This document shows, in pieces, positions 1 through 15,221 of a DNA stretch of 64,000 nucleotides. The DNA is from Darksidea phi. Lineage: Eukaryota > Ascomycota > Dothideomycetes > Pleosporales > Lentitheciaceae. The stretch spans positions 245,539 through 309,538 of the forward strand of contig JASJFT010000034.1 of NCBI GenBank assembly GCA_030770425.1, given 5' to 3'. A program made the translations under genes and the position numbers. Within the stretch, counting starts at the first letter, position 1; every line of letters begins with the position of its first letter. The notes under the pieces were generated by a model. The model worked only from the letters and a program-made list of their open reading frames with translations, was not told where the DNA came from and made no database searches.

Positions 1-599
1 ACTTTAATTCTAGTTTACGAATTAATAGAGGTAGATTTCTACTATACTATTTATTTATTCTATTAAACTATCTATCTCGAGGTAGAATACTATAAAAAGA
101 TAGTAAATAATATTTAGTCTATTATAAAGATACGTCTAGAAATCTCCTATAAATTAACTATTTTAATTTAATACTATTATATTTAGGAGCTAGTAGTATA
201 TAACTACCTTCTTAATAAAGACTTTTATTATAGTTTTTATTCTAATATTTAATAAGAGTATAAGGGTAATATTCTTATTAAGCTAGTCTATAACTATTAT
301 AAGATTACGATACTTCTTACTTTTTAGAAGATCTATAATAAAATTTATTAAAATCTCCTTCTAAATATAATCTAGTAGAGGGAGAGAGTATAATAGTCCT
401 CTCTTTAATTTCCTCTATAGTTTAGTTCTTCTATAGGTATTATAGTTCTAGATATAGGTCTAGATAGTAGTAGATATTCTAGATTAAAAGAAATCTTAGA
501 CTAGAATCTAATAAGTAGATTCTTACCTAGGGTATTCTATAACTAATCTATTATATACTATAGATATTAGATAAATATATAGGAGTTTAGAGTTAGAAA

Positions 600-3000
600 T
601 CTACTTTCTCTTTTAGAAGGTTATCTAGTCCTTCTTATCTAGACTATACTTACTTAGAGAGATCTTTAGACCTAGATAGAGGGGAAATTTTTAAGAACTA
701 GTATAGATTACTATTTAGGCCTTTTAGTAGGTAGTATCTCCTTTAACTATAAGACTCTATAATACTTCTAAGTCTAATAGAAGTAAGAATAATAAAGAGG
801 TAGAAGTATTTTCTTCTTTTAAAAATCTTATAGGGAGGACTCTAATAGCTAGAACTAATAATACTTTTAGATATTCTAATTCTATAAACTATAGTAACTA
901 AAAGTACTATAACTTTATTCTTTTATTTAAACTATTTTATAGGGTATCTTATTCTCTATAGAATAAGACGTCTACTTTAATATTAATATTTTCTAGATAA
1001 TATTCTAGGGTTATATTAATCTAACTTAAAATATCTAACTAATAGATATATCTTTTACTAAGTTATCTAGTTATAGTAAAGTACTTTAGATTTCTATAGT
1101 CTATTATTATTCTAATATAGGATACTACCTAGAGTTTACTATTCTATTCCTCTATATATTTAATAATAGTAAGTAATTCTTTATTATAGATAGTATAGTT
1201 ACTCTTTATTAATAAGTTCTTTACTAAAAAGTAAGCTACTATTCTTATAACTCCGTTAGTTTTAATTTAGAATAGTATTCTATCTATAGTCTATCTAGAG
1301 GTATTTACTTCTAAGATAGTTTCTAATTCTAGATTAAAATAGACTAATATAGATTCTATAGTAAATATACTCTTTAAGATTTTAAAAACTTCCTATTATT
1401 CTTTTTTCTATACGAACTTTATATTCTTATTTATTAATTTAGTAAATAGAGCTATAATCTCGAAGAAGTTCTTAATAAACTAATAATAGAAGTTAGTAAA
1501 CTTAATAAAATTCTAGATACCTTTAATAGATATTAGGGGAATCTACTCTTAAATAGCTTTAACCTTTTCTAGATTTATACTAATTCTCTTCTCTACCTTA
1601 ATAATATATTTAAAATACTAGGTCTTCTTTATACTAAACTTATTTTTCTTAATATCTAGGTATAGGCTCGTAGTTTCTAGCTTCTTAATTACTTCTTAGA
1701 CTTTAACTTTATAGTTCTTCTTACTTCTAGAAGAATAAATAAAAATATTATTAATAAATATAAAATAGAAATTATTAATAAATTTATAGAGTATAAAGTT
1801 AATATACTTCTAGAAGGTACTAAGTATATTTACTAATCTAAATAGAGTAACTAGCTACTTATATAATCTAAAGTATATATAGAAGATAGTTTTCTACTTA
1901 TCTTTCTTAGTAATCTAGATTTTATAAAAGGTTTAGATAATATCTAGTTTAGTATATTATTTAACCTTTTTAATCTATCTAAGAGTTTCTTTAATAAGGG
2001 GAAGTAAATAGTAATCCTTCTATATTATTATATTTAATATTCGATAGTTTATATAAAATTAAAGGTCTTCTTCTAGTTTTCTTATAAAGAGTATAGAAGC
2101 GGCTATACTAGATCTACTTATACGGATAAATCCTTTATTAAGATAGAAGGTTAATTCTTTTTATAGAATAAGAAGTTTCTCCTTTAATATACTATATAGG
2201 GGTTCTTATAGAACTTTTAGTATCTTTTTATCCTTTTTAATTAGCTTAATTATATAGTCTATATTACTTCCTTAATATAGTAGTAACTTATCTACTTCTT
2301 TCTATAGGAAGACCTTATATAAGTCCTTTATAGAAGAAAAGAAGAGTTTTTTTAAGTCTAACTTCTTCTTTAGAGTAAGGATCTTCTAGATATTTACTAT
2401 TAAAACTATAAAAGTATATAGTATATTACTCTTTCTTTTAGACCTTTATACTAGAGCTATAAAGACTAGTACTCCTATAATCTAGGGCTTTATAGCTAGT
2501 TTCTTCTCTTTTTTACTTTTTACTTTAGCTCTAGTTAAGTATAAGTAGATAGATTTCTTCGTAGAAGCTAAAGTTATACTATTTTTATTAATCTATAATC
2601 TTTTTAGGATTATATTATACTTATTATCTTTATTAAATATATATAACTATATCTCTTTAGTATATCCTTTAATATTAATCTTTAATTATACTACTCTCTA
2701 TATATATAATCTTTTTTTATCTATTCCTATAATAGATTAGCTCTTAGGTAATTTTATACTTTTTAGATTACTTCTTTAAATAAAGAATAAGAATATAAAT
2801 CTAAATATAAAATAGCTAGAGTTAATTATAGTAGATATAAATATAACTTTATTTATAAGTAAATATACTATAATTAGACTACTATCTAGCTATTTTCTTC
2901 GAAACTTTATAAAATCCTTAATTATTCTTTCTAATTCTAAAGTTTCTAACTTCTTCTTTTAGTAGTAATTTTAGCTAGGAGATTCTAGTTTTCTAAGCCT
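600..3000 (-). mobile_element. Ty3/gypsy pol remnant (minus strand), partial
   Basis: Read on the minus strand, about 1,960-2,130 still resembles the first blocks of a gypsy reverse transcriptase (a GFIR-like start, then a YINYR-like version of VDYR followed by a LPLI-like run), interrupted by stops. At 1,741-1,770 the catalytic YxDD box appears as FINN, as expected if GAT codons were hit by C-to-T change on the opposite strand. Gag would lie at higher coordinates and RNase H/integrase at lower ones, running off the left window edge. No LTR could be paired in the window, so the ends given are only the span where pol-like sequence is plausible. Completely inactivated. Confidence 0.6.
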
Positions 3001-5059
3001 TCTTTTTTTAAAAGTTTATTTTCTACCCTAGATAACTCGTATCTTACTCTAGTAGAGACTAGAGGTAATACTAGAATAAGCTAATATCTCTTTAAGATAT
3101 AGCTACTCTTCCTATAATAAAAGTATTTTTCTTTTTTTTATCTTTATTTTATTTCTTCTTTAGAGATCTAGTATATCTTTTTCTTCTTTTAGTTCTCTTT
3201 TAAGTTTATTAGTTTTACTTAATTAGAATATAAGTATATAGACTTCTAGTCTATCGTATCTTCGTATTAATAGAAGAAATAGATAGACTAGAAAATTTTA
3301 CTTTTAAAGATATTTTTCTTAATTCTAACTACTTAATTTATAAGTTAGTTAATAGTTTAGTCTTAAAATACTTCTACTATAATTATATAGTTATGGAGGT
3401 CTAGCTATAGGGTACGTAAATAGATACTCTTTAGACTATTATAATTATCTACTTCTTTAGCGTCGTTTACTAAATATATAAACTTAATATTAAAGATATA
3501 TAATAATATTTACTTCTATTAAAATATTTAAAGCTTATTTTAAACTCTTTTATTAATAAGAGGGTTAGAGAATTAGTTATTTAAGAACTTCTAAAATACT
3601 TCTAAAGTACTATAAGGGTTCTTATCTATTTATAATATACCTACGTTTAAAGTAATACTCTTTAATCTACTAAAGATATATTTTACTTTATAGTCTTCTT
3701 TAAGATTATTATTTTATAGTTTATAGTTTATTTATATTTTAAACTATTACTAATCCTATTAAGTTTCTTTAAAATAATTAGGGTCTAAAATCTTAATTCT
3801 TCGTCCTATCTATATAACTATCTAAGGTAGTATAATAGAGGTTATTAGGAAGAAAGAGAAGAATATTCTTAATAGAGGGAAGTACGTAGGTCTAGTAGTA
3901 GTAGTACTAAAGGATATAGTAGAGGTAGAGATATAAGTTACTTTAAGAATATTTATATACTTACTTATATCTTCTATTACTATAAGAATTTTTTAAATAG
4001 TAGTATTAGAAAGTTACTCTATACTAGACTAGTTTACTTATTTACTTTCTATTATAACTTTTACTAGATATATTTTAACTCGAGTCTTCTTCTTTATAAA
4101 ATATCTTCCTTATAGGTACTTTATTAGAATTTACTTAATCTAAATATTATTATATTCTTTATTTTACTAAGCCTAGACTATATTAATAAGTCCTAGTACT
4201 AGAATACTATCTAGATTTATTACTATAGAAGATTCTATATTTATTATATTACTTAGCTATAGTATAGGAGTATATTTATAGTTATTTATTATAGTATCGT
4301 ATAAATTACGTAATAGGATATTATTTTTATCTAGTATCTATAGATCTCGCGATCTAGTAGAGTTAATAAGAAGGTTAATTAATTTAATATAAAGGGGCGG
4401 AATCCTAAGAATATATACTAGATAGAATATAAATAAATTAATAAAGAGCTATAAGAGCTTTAGATAAGAATTTTATATAAGAGGAAATCTACTTTATAGT
4501 AGACTACTCTAAAGAAAAGATTCGAGATCTCTAGAATAAGGAGTTTTATTCTAGACCTAGTCTATTATACTTTTCTAATTATAAATTACTTCTAGTTCTA
4601 AATCTCTATAAACTTTATAATAGAGCTACTAGCTACTAATAAAATAGCTCTATATTACCTTCTAGTAATTATAAATTAACTATATAAGTATATTTAATTA
4701 GAAGTAATAGTCTCTATAAAGATTAAATATTATACTAAAGTATTTTATAATATATAGTAGAGATTTTATAAATTCTCTATATTAATTATTATAAACTAGG
4801 ACTTAAACTAGCTAGACTTCTTTTAGATAATATTCTATAAACTTATAAAGATTAAATAACTTTTATTAATAGTATACTACCTCTAAACTAATAAAGGGAT
4901 AAAATAGATAAATTAGAAAGTCTAGATAATACTATATATAATAATCTACTTTAAATAGACTAACTAGCTTAAGTATCTACTAGTATATTAACTTATACTA
5001 AATAATAAAGACTCTAGTATTATAAAAGTTAACCTAAACCTTCTTATTAATAGGTATAA
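3000..5059. other. AT-rich sequence, no gene seen
   Basis: RIP-degenerated sequence between the gypsy relic and the inserted element at 5,065. It could include gag of the relic (minus strand), but I could not read a convincing domain. No intact frame and no paired repeat noticed. Confidence 0.5.
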
Positions 5060-5064
5060 TATAG

Positions 5065-5250
5065 TATAAGGTACGTATAGGTAGGTAGGTATAAAAACGT
5101 CGAGGTAGTAAAAGGATTATATTCGGATAGAGATAAGACGAATTCTTAAGAAGATATAATAATAGGACGTAGAACTATATAGGGTCTAGTATATAACTAT
5201 AACTAGGCCGATAATAATCTAGAAGTCCTCTAGTAGAAGTAGGTATAATA
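5065..5250 (-). repeat. 3' LTR of the minus-strand gypsy element
   Basis: Direct copy of 13,458-13,643 at a constant offset of 8,393 bp with no indel, differing almost only by transitions. It is preceded by TATAG, which is repeated after the other LTR. The adjacent internal polypurine tract identifies it as the 3' LTR. Confidence 0.88.
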
Positions 5251-8200
5251 TAGCCTCCTTCTTTTTTAAGAACCGTCTCGGTTCTTATAGAGAGTTATTT
5301 ACTACGACGTATTCTATTAATCCTCTTACTTTTCTTAGAAAAGTTTATCTAAGTATCTATACTCTCGAAAAACCCTATTTCTAAGGAAAAAATAATTTTA
5401 TAGAGAAGACCTTTTAGGTATTTAATATCTACGTTATATTCTACCGTCTTAACGGAGGGTTTTCGTAGTCTTTTTAGCCTTATAGTCCTTAACTCTAATC
5501 TTATAATATATAGTTAGTTTAATTAGAAAGTATATATAACTTAAGTATTAGTCTATTATTAACGTATATTTATAATTTTTATCTATTATCGTTATAGCTT
5601 ATAGTCTATACGTATTCTTATAGGTTCTTATACTAGTAGTAATAATATTACTACTTTCTTTATAGGTAATTTTCGGTAACTTCTATCTAATAAATACTTA
5701 CTATCTTTATATAAGAGCTATTTACTAAATATAACTTTTATAATTATTTTACTTATTCGTAATACCTTTATAAAGGCTTCGGGACTAGTCTAGACTCTAT
5801 TTAATTTAGTCTTAATATCTATTATAATAGTATAACCTAGTAGTACTTAGTAATTATTAGTTATCGCCTATTATAACTTATAATTATATTAAATTACTTA
5901 TTTACCTATAGCTCTTTTAGTAAGAGAAATTCTATTTATATCTTTATAAATATTTATCTAAAAGGTAATAAATTATTATATATTATATCTCTTTAGGTAC
6001 CTTTATTTCTATATTTTAGACTCTTACTAGTAAGTATCTAAAGTACTATTAGTTTAGGTATAGAACGATCTCTTTTGGTATAAATATAAGAAGGTATATC
6101 TACTTTTAGATTTTTCTACTTTATTTCTTAATACTTTTAAGATCCTATCTCTTATTATAATTACCTCTACTAGCTAGTATAGTAATACTATTCTTTCTAA
6201 ATATATTTATACTCTTCCTATCTATCTAGAACCTTAGCCCCCTCTTATATACTATTAATATATAAACTACTTTCTCTAGTTTATATAGGAGTTTAATATA
6301 GCTAAGCTCTATTAGATTACTTTAAGCGACTAATACTAGAAGACTAATATCTATACTACCTATAGTAGGTATAAAGCTCGCTATTAAACCTATTTAGTAG
6401 TATATACTAGTCTTTCCTTTTTCTTACTAATATAGTTCTACTAATAATTCGTATAGATTAAGTCTACTTTCTACTACTACTTTAATCTTCTTATCTTCGC
6501 TATTAAGCGTATCTAGTATTATAATACCTAAGCTACTCGTAATAATAAGAATATAGATTCTAATATACTTAAGAAGATTTAGTAGAATATATAGTCTTAT
6601 ACTTTTAATATTAATACTAGTTAGAACTAGTATAAGACTAAGTAGAAATATTTAATTAAGGATACTAGTAGTAAGGTAGAATTATACCGGGCTATAGCTA
6701 TAATATATAAGCTTAACTTCTAGCGCTATTAAATATATTCTACTATCTTTCTAATAGCTTTCTATACTAATTCCTCTAGTATAGACTAGGTAGTATTAGC
6801 TATCTAGTACTTATTAACTTTGTAGCCTCTACTATCTATAAGGCTTACTTTATTAAGTATAACTCCTTAACTAGTACGCCTCTTAGGACTACTAATTATA
6901 AGTATTATTAGTATTATTATAGTCCTAATATTCCTAATAGAAATATTATTAGTAAAGGTATAATATCTATTACCCCCTAGAAGAGGGCGCCGCGAAGCTT
7001 CTTTAAAAACTTCTTATTTAGTACGTATAGCTTACTTAAATCGCCTATAGACTATATAATACTTAGTTAAGGTTCCTATTACTAGATTATATAGATAGAA
7101 TAAATACCTATATTAAGAACCTAACTTATTATTTTTAATACTATTATTACTAGTTAGCCTATCTATTACTATAATATATAAAGGCTAGTCTTATTAAATC
7201 CTTTAAGCTATAACTTATTACTAAAGTAGATAGTATTCTCTTTTCTAATTAATTATTCCGCTTATATAGTATCCTCCGAGTAAAATTCTAAGGGTACCTT
7301 TTAGCTAGATCTCTTAGTTCTTTCTTCGTATTAATATTACTTACGTAGTCTATTCTTTTAGAGTTTCTTATATATATTATTATTCCTCTATAAAAATTAT
7401 AATACTTCTTTAATAACTTTCTACTTTAGACGATCTAATATTTAATTATTTAGATTTGTCTAATATTCCGCGAGAACCTTATTATAATTATTAAGAAAGG
7501 CCTCGGGCTTCTATATACTATTCTTATACGACTAATCTAGCTATTTTATAAAAAAGAGTTTTTTATTATATACTATCTTATAAGCGAGGATAGCTTCGAC
7601 TTTATATTAGTTACTATTATTAAGCTTTAGATATTATATAGGTCTAGGTCTAAAATTTAGACCTTCTCTTAGTTCTATCTATTTCTTTAGGAGAGATATA
7701 TAGAAGATAGAATATAGCTAGAATATTAATAAAGATAGCTTAAGCTAGTAGCTTAGCTTACTATATTTAGTTTAAATAATAAAGAGTTCTAAGTACTTCG
7801 CGTCTAACTTCTTTAAAGAGTACTTAGTCTTAATACTAGTAATCTTTAAGATTATCTTTTTATTAACGGTAAAATACTTACTTATTCTCTTTAAGTTATA
7901 CTAGTATTACTAGCTCTTTTAAATATAGGTTAATATATTCTAAGTATTAGAAAACTATTACGTCTAGCTAGTTAGAAAGTTAATAACTCTTTAATATATA
8001 CTTAGGATCTTTTCGTCTATACTCTAATTACTAAGTAGTTAATAAAGCTAATACTCGTCTTCTATATTATTAAAATTCTTAGATTTAATATCTATTATAA
8101 CCTTAATAGAGTATATACTATAACTTAAATAAATCTTAGAGTTATACGCGTATTCTACTATTAGAAGTAGTTAATACTAGTTATTTTACTAATAATTTAG

Positions 8201-11200
8201 GTATATCTATAGGTATACTTTAAGCTCTTAGTTTTAGTATTTAGTTTAACTATTTATTTATAGATAAAAGGCTATACTTATTTATTATTTAATATTAAAA
8301 TAAAAGTATATATCTAACTAAAATTTACTAGTAAAGATAGAGCCCTAATCTAAGATTAGTAATAATAGAGGTCCGATCTTTATAAATACTTCTATAAATA
8401 ATAGATCGATTAATATACTTATAGTAATATTCTTTATTATAAATAAGTACTAGACTAGCTTTAAAAAGTAGTTAATAAGTATTAGTACTATATTATAGAC
8501 GTTATTCTTAGAATTCTTAGATTTTAGTAGGTTAGTAATAAAGTCTAAGAAGTAATTACGTTATAGCTTTTATAATAGAAGAATTAATTCTAATAATTCC
8601 TATAGCTTATATCTTCGTACTTTATTTATTTAATATACTATATAGCCTTATATATACGTATTAACCTCTACTTAAAGTTTTAACTAATAGTACTTCCTTT
8701 ATAGAAGTTTAATAGTCTTATCTACTCTATAATAGCCCCCTAAGGGGTTATTATAATTTTTTATAAGAATAGCTTAATAAAGAGCTTTATTATTAGGAAT
8801 CTATACTTTCCCTACTCTTTAAAGGACGCCCTTTAGATTTATAATCTATAAAGATATACTCTTTTATTCTTTTTTACTCTTAGACTTTTATATATACTAT
8901 ATATTCTTATAATAGACTATATTATATTCCTATACTTTCTAGATATAATCTAATAATAGTCTAAGGATTTCCTAGTTAAAGAATAAGTTATTATTTATAG
9001 CTTCTAGTAAAGACTTATATAATATAGAGGTAGAAAATACTTTATAATACTAAAGAAATATTAAAGCTAGATCTAAGCCTTCTAATTATTCTCTAGATTT
9101 ATTATCCCTATCTATAAATAGGTTAAGGTTAATAGATAATATATTGTTAAAAACTAATACTATACTAGGGGATTCTATAGTAGAATAGTTTATATTACCT
9201 TTAGATTTTTAATAGGTTACTTATAGATTCTTATTAGTAAGATTAGATTTATATACTATTTAATCTTTAATATATAGAGTTATAGACTTTTAGAATACCT
9301 ATATTTAGAGTTTATTTTAGAGTATAAAAAGTATAATATTTCTTAGTACCCTTCTCTTTCTAAACTAAAAGCCTTTAGTATAATTAGGTCGTTATAATAG
9401 TATATTAGTTAGATTCTTTATATTAAACTTATATTTAATCTTAAAATTAAAATAAGCTAACTCTTTAATTTAGTATACTTACTTAGGTAAAAGTACCTTT
9501 ATAGTTATAAAATACCTTAGATTATTATAGTTATATAGTATATAAATAGTATCTAGAGTATACTTAAGATAATATTACTACTATTTAAAGATTTTTATAA
9601 TAGTAAATAATTCTTTATTATAAGTATTCTACTAAACTTATAATTTAGTAAACTTATAACTAAAGAACGTAACTAGTTTCTAGTATTTTTCTATTAAGAG
9701 TACTATTATTTATAGCTATAATAGAATAGCTATTATAGTAAACTTGGAGGTATTAGTAATAACTATTATAAATTTTATTAGGTTAAAGTACTAGAAAATA
9801 GGAGCTTTTATAAAGAGCTTATAGAGTATAAGAAATACGTTATATATATTCTCTAGCTAAAACTAAGAAATATACTACTTTATAGAACTTTTCTTAATCT
9901 TCTTTAACTTTTCTACCGCTATATCCTTACTAGAACCCTATTAGACTAGTATTAGATTCTACGTAGAGGTTATATATTCTAAGAGTAGATAAATAATATC
10001 TAAGTAATTATAAATAAACTATTAATAAAAGTTTATAAATTTAAGAAATACTTAGATATCCTAATAGTCCTTAGACTCTAACTACTCTTTAATTATTTAG
10101 ACCTATACTAGGTTTATAACTACCCCGTAGGGGGTTATAATAAAGCTAAGAAACTTTACTAACTTTATAGAGAAGGTATACTTTAAGACTTTATAATAGA
10201 GTCCTTAATTATATAATCTCTTAAGAACTTTATAAATATATTATTTATAGTCCTTCTCCTCTTTAAAGTATATAAGGATATTATCTAAATAGATAATATA
10301 TATTTTATTTAATAGACTACCTAAGACTCTATAGATATATAACTAAAATATAGTAGACGTATTTATAAGACCGAATAATATTACTAGATATTTAAAATAA
10401 TTATAGTATATTTTAAATACTATTTTCTACTTATTACCCTTCTTAATATATAATCGATAATAAGCCTTATAAAGATTAAGTTTTATAAAAATCTTAACTC
10501 TAAATAGCTAGTCTAGTATCTCGCTTATAAGGGGTATAGAGTAATAATTTTTAATTATTATCTTATTTAAACCCCTATAATTAATATATAATTAAAGTAT
10601 ATTATTAGCTTTAGGTACGAAAAGTATTAGGACCCCTATTAAAGACTTACTAAGCTAAATCTACCCCTTTTCTAGAGAGTTATTAAGGTATTTCCTTAAA
10701 ATCTTAAGTTCTCTTCTAGAGAGATTATAAATAAGTAGATTTAATAATATCTTTCTCTTCTTAAAATTAATAATATAGTTGTACTTTAAGTTAGGAGTAA
10801 TTTTACTAGTAAGCTTAAGACTAAAATACTAAAGTTAATTATAAAGATATTTTAATACCTTCGTAGCTTTCTTAGAGTCGATTTTCTTATTAGAATTATT
10901 ATAGGAAGTATCTAGATAGTTTTTAAACTTTTATTACCTCTTTTAATAGAGAGCCGCGACCCTTTATAAAGAGGTATTTATTATTAATATTATAACCTAG
11001 GAGACTATAGTCTTAGATAGCTATACTAGTTTAGGGTATTACTTTATATAATAGGTAAGATAATTATAGAGTTATAAGGTCTAGTTTTTTAACTAAAGTA
11101 AGCCTTATTTATTTTAATATTAAGTATTCTAAGACTTATTACCTCCTAGAATTTATATTTTACTAATAGATATCTATAGACGTTCTACGACCTCTACTAT

Positions 11201-13457
11201 ATTAGAAAATTAGAGTTAATACTTTTTTTTATTTATAAGTAATTAAGTATAAAAGCTTCCTAGATATAATATATATACTTTCTTCCTAAGTTATAGCCGT
11301 TATATTAAGTTATTAAATATTATCTTAACTTTAATATACTTAGCTACTATACTCCTATTCTACTACTTAAAAGATCCTTTTTAGTAATCTATTTAAGGGT
11401 CTACCTCGTATAGCTATAACTAGTTAAGGATAAGATCGTAGCTATTTATAGGAATAGTCTAAAATACTTAAAAATCTATTATTCTTATTATATTCTAAGA
11501 ATTCTATATTATTATTATAATAACGTATAGCTCTTCTAGATATAGTAGTATACTAGAGACTTAATATATTTATAGCTTTATACGTAATAATATCTTAAAG
11601 AGGTTCTACTATAATATAAAGTTCTCCCTAATAATATTTAAGTCTAATTCTATATTAAAAAGGTCCTAGGCCTATATTAAAATATTTATAAAAAGGTATA
11701 TTCTTATATTACTAGTAATCTATAAGGATTTACTATTAGTATTTAACCCTAGTAGTATTATAGTAATATTAGTAACTAGGGCTTATCTTTTTTTAAGAAT
11801 AAGTTAGTCTTCTCTTTTTAAGTTTTATCTAACCTATTATTACCTTTAGAATAATACTTCTAATAGTTTTTCTTTTAGTTAGTCTTAGATTAGGATGTTA
11901 ATACTATACTCTTAGAGCGTAACGGGGTTCTTAATAGAAACTACCTAGTATTATCCTATTAAGAGGACTTTTAATCCTATTTCTTCTAGTCGAAATTACT
12001 TAAAGCTACTAATAATACGATACGCTTTCTACTTATAGTTAAATTAGAGCCGGAAACCTTTAGGAGAGTAGCTAGTATAGGGATAGAGTATACTACTATC
12101 TCTACGTCTTATAAAATATATTTAAACTATATCTAAGTTTATATATTCTTAAGCTAACTACTTCTTTATATTTTATAGTATAAAGATTTTAGATACTTAC
12201 TTTATACTACGAATATCTTTAATATATTAGGACTTATATTATTACTAAAAGGCTTTATCTCTAGGGTAGCTTCGCGAGTTATAAAATAGTTAAAGAAGAA
12301 GTTAAAGCTATTATTCTAGTACTATTCGATATTCTAAAACTTAAAGTAGTTATTAAACTTTATTAGAACGGGGTCCTTTATAAGGTTCTTAAGCTTTATC
12401 TATAGCTAAGACTATATAATAACTTTATTATTATTAATAGTCTAGTCTAGTAGGTTATAATATACGTCGTTTTTAATAAGTATTATAACCTATATAGTAT
12501 ACTTAAGGGTATTAGTAGTAGTAAAGTTAATTTAGAAGAAATTATTAATATTTCTAATCTAACGGTCTATAGCTTAGATCGTCGGGGTTCTCTTTATTAA
12601 GTCTAGTATAGGAGGATTCTTAATTTTAATTAGATTAAATAGCCTTTAATAAGTATCGTCCGCTAAAGGTAAGCTAGTTATAGTTCGATAGGTACCCGTA
12701 GCTAGTCTAAAGACTACTTAGACTATTTTAAGATTTACTTTCGTAGCTATAATCTAGTTAACTAATATATCCTAGCGTCGAAGGTCGATTAATACTTTTA
12801 TTATTTTTACTAGAAGTACTTTACCTAGGATTAGAGTATAGATAGATATAGTATAGAATATACTTAGATAATTACTACCTATAGGGGTATTATTAACTCC
12901 TAATATTAGTAGTATAATAGTAGGAGCTAGGGGTTAAAGTTATATAGACCTACTTTTATAAGAAATATTCTCGTAGCTAGAAGTCTTATTATTTCTTTAT
13001 ATAAATTAGTAGTCTCTATTAGTTATAACTATTATTAGGGCCCTATTAAAAGATAGTAGTTTATTAGATATCTTTAATATATTTTCGTCGTTATACTATA
13101 TATAGGATATAAGGGTTTTAGAGATATACTAATCCTTCTAAATATTTTTAGGATTAAATAGGCCCTCTAGCTAGTAGTTGTCCTCGTCGTCCGATTCTAG
13201 TTTCTAAACTCGTTATCTACTAAACTCGGAGTACTACTAGTATATTTCGTCGACTAGCTATACGTCGGGATTATTTCGTCTACTAGACGGATAGGTACTA
13301 GAACGGGTACTCTTCTTTAAGTAAATAGTATAAGGAGGTATACTAATAGCTTTAAATAGACGTTATATAGTATAATTAATAAGAACTTTTAAAGTATTAA
13401 CTTTTAGCGTCGATACTATACTACTAGTCTTTAAAAAGAAGTAAGAAGGATTCGAAT

Positions 13458-13643
13458 TATAAGATACGTATAGGTAGGTAGGTATAGAAACGTTAAGATA
13501 GTAAAAGGATTATATTTAGATAGAGATAAGACGAATCCTTAAGAAGACGTAATAATAGAATATAGAACTATATAAGATCTAGTATATAACTATAGCTAGG
13601 TCGATAATAATCTAAGAGTCCTCTAGTAGAAGTAGACGTAATA
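13458..13643 (-). repeat. 5' LTR of the minus-strand gypsy element
   Basis: Pairs with 5,065-5,250 over 186 bp. TATAG follows at 13,644-13,648. On the minus strand it would begin TG and end CA before RIP. Confidence 0.88.
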
Positions 13644-15110
13644 TATAGACCTACTATAATACTATAAGATACTAGAACTATTAATAAAAATATTATAAAG
13701 AAGAGTAGTTTACTTTCTTAACTATCTTAAAAGGGGTATAAAACTAGTCTAAGTCGTAATTATATTTATATAGTAAAGATAATAAGAATTAATAAACTAA
13801 AGTAAATATCTAGTAGAGAAGTTTTAAGTTAATAATAAAATCTAGTTCTTTATAAGAAATATTAAAATAAATTATTTTAACTATAAACTTAATTAGCTAT
13901 AAGTAAAATATATAGTACTTATAGTTCTAATCTCTCTTATAGTTATATTAGATCTACTAGAAAATCTATATAAAATTATTTATATTAATCTACTAGAAAG
14001 AGTAACTAATAATTTACTTCTAAGCTAACCTTTAATAGATACTAGACTAGGCCTAGTACTAATCCTAGTAGAAGAAGATCTAGTACTAGATAAATAGGAG
14101 GTAGAAGAAATCCTATATATAAAGAATATAAGAGGAAAAGAGAAGTAATAAGTTCTAGTATAATAAAAGAGATAAGTATAATCTATATAGTATTCTATTA
14201 AAGACTTTATAGAAATAGAGATACTCTAAAAGTTTAAAAAATACTAGAATAATATATTATAAAATAATAAACTAATAAGAAAGAAATAAGAATATATAGT
14301 ATAATAATTTCTATTAAATATCTATAAAGACCTCTTCTCTAATAGAAGTACTAGAGTAGCTATATATATAAAAATAAACTATTTTATATAGTACTATAAA
14401 TAAAGTAAGAGTTAATATAAAGCTAAAGTAAAGTTAAAAAAATTCTAATATAACTATAATATAGTCTACTACTATTATCTTAGATATAGCTTAGAAAATT
14501 CTTAGAGTTAAATAGAGGTATTTATTTATTAGAATAAATACTATATAGACGATTATACTTAGTAAAATAATTACTACTAATAAGAACTAAATTAGTAATA
14601 AATAAGCTATAGGCTTAATTTAATCTATTTAGAATAGTATTATAGTTAGAACTACTACTATTAAAAAGAGTACTTAAATAAATACTAGTCCTATTAATAG
14701 GGGTATTTAAACTACGAGTAGAATCTTTAATAAGAATATTTAAGTCGCGAGTCTAATTTCTAGTAGAAGTATTTAGATTATAAGTCTAATCCTTAGTAAA
14801 AGTACTCTAACTAGGGTATAGTATAATAGGATAAGAGTTAAAAGAAGGAAGAAAAGAAGAGATAAACTTCTTTAGATAAGAAGATAAGAGAATAGAATAT
14901 ACTTAATAGAGATAAAGTAGAGAAGACTAAGATTCTAGATAGTAAAAAGATTAAATAGATAGAAACCCTCTATATATAAAGGGTAGAGATAATAAAAAGT
15001 CCTAATAATAAGAAAAGTAAAAAGATAGACGTCTAAGACGATTATATAAAGAAAGAAAAAGAAGATTATAAGAATAGTAAAGTAAAGTCTAAAATAAAGA
15101 AGTAATAGAC

Positions 15111-15221
15111 TAATACTAATAAGATAAATATAAGTAAGAGTTATAATACTAATAAGATAAATATAAATAGAAGTTATAATAATAATAAGATAAATATAAG
15201 TAGAAATTATAATACTAATAG
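15111..15221 (+). repeat. 33-bp tandem repeat, three copies plus partial
   Basis: Units at 15,111-15,143, 15,144-15,176 and 15,177-15,209 share the core AATAAGATAAATATAA with a few substitutions, followed by a partial fourth copy. The unit length is a multiple of three, so it may have encoded an 11-residue peptide repeat before RIP. A second short array of about 13 bp (core AATATAGTAT) follows at about 15,240-15,282. Confidence 0.8.

Larger units (their letters stand above)
5065..13643 (-). mobile_element. Complete RIPped Ty3/gypsy LTR retrotransposon
   Basis: The element is bounded by two 186-bp direct repeats (5,065-5,250 and 13,458-13,643) that start and end TA..TA, the expected RIP product of TG..CA. 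It is flanked by the 5-bp target duplication TATAG at 5,060-5,064 and 13,644-13,648. A pyrimidine-rich tract (about 5,254-5,267) just inside the low-coordinate LTR is the polypurine tract of a minus-strand element. On that strand the reverse-transcriptase catalytic box reads IIYLDN near 10,273-10,296 (YLDD originally), with LDLR-like and DEWK-like blocks at about 10,430-10,500. Order on the minus strand should be gag (about 13.4-11.5 kb), pol with RT (about 10.9-9.9 kb), then RNase H and integrase towards 6 kb. Many stops; non-functional. Confidence 0.85.
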
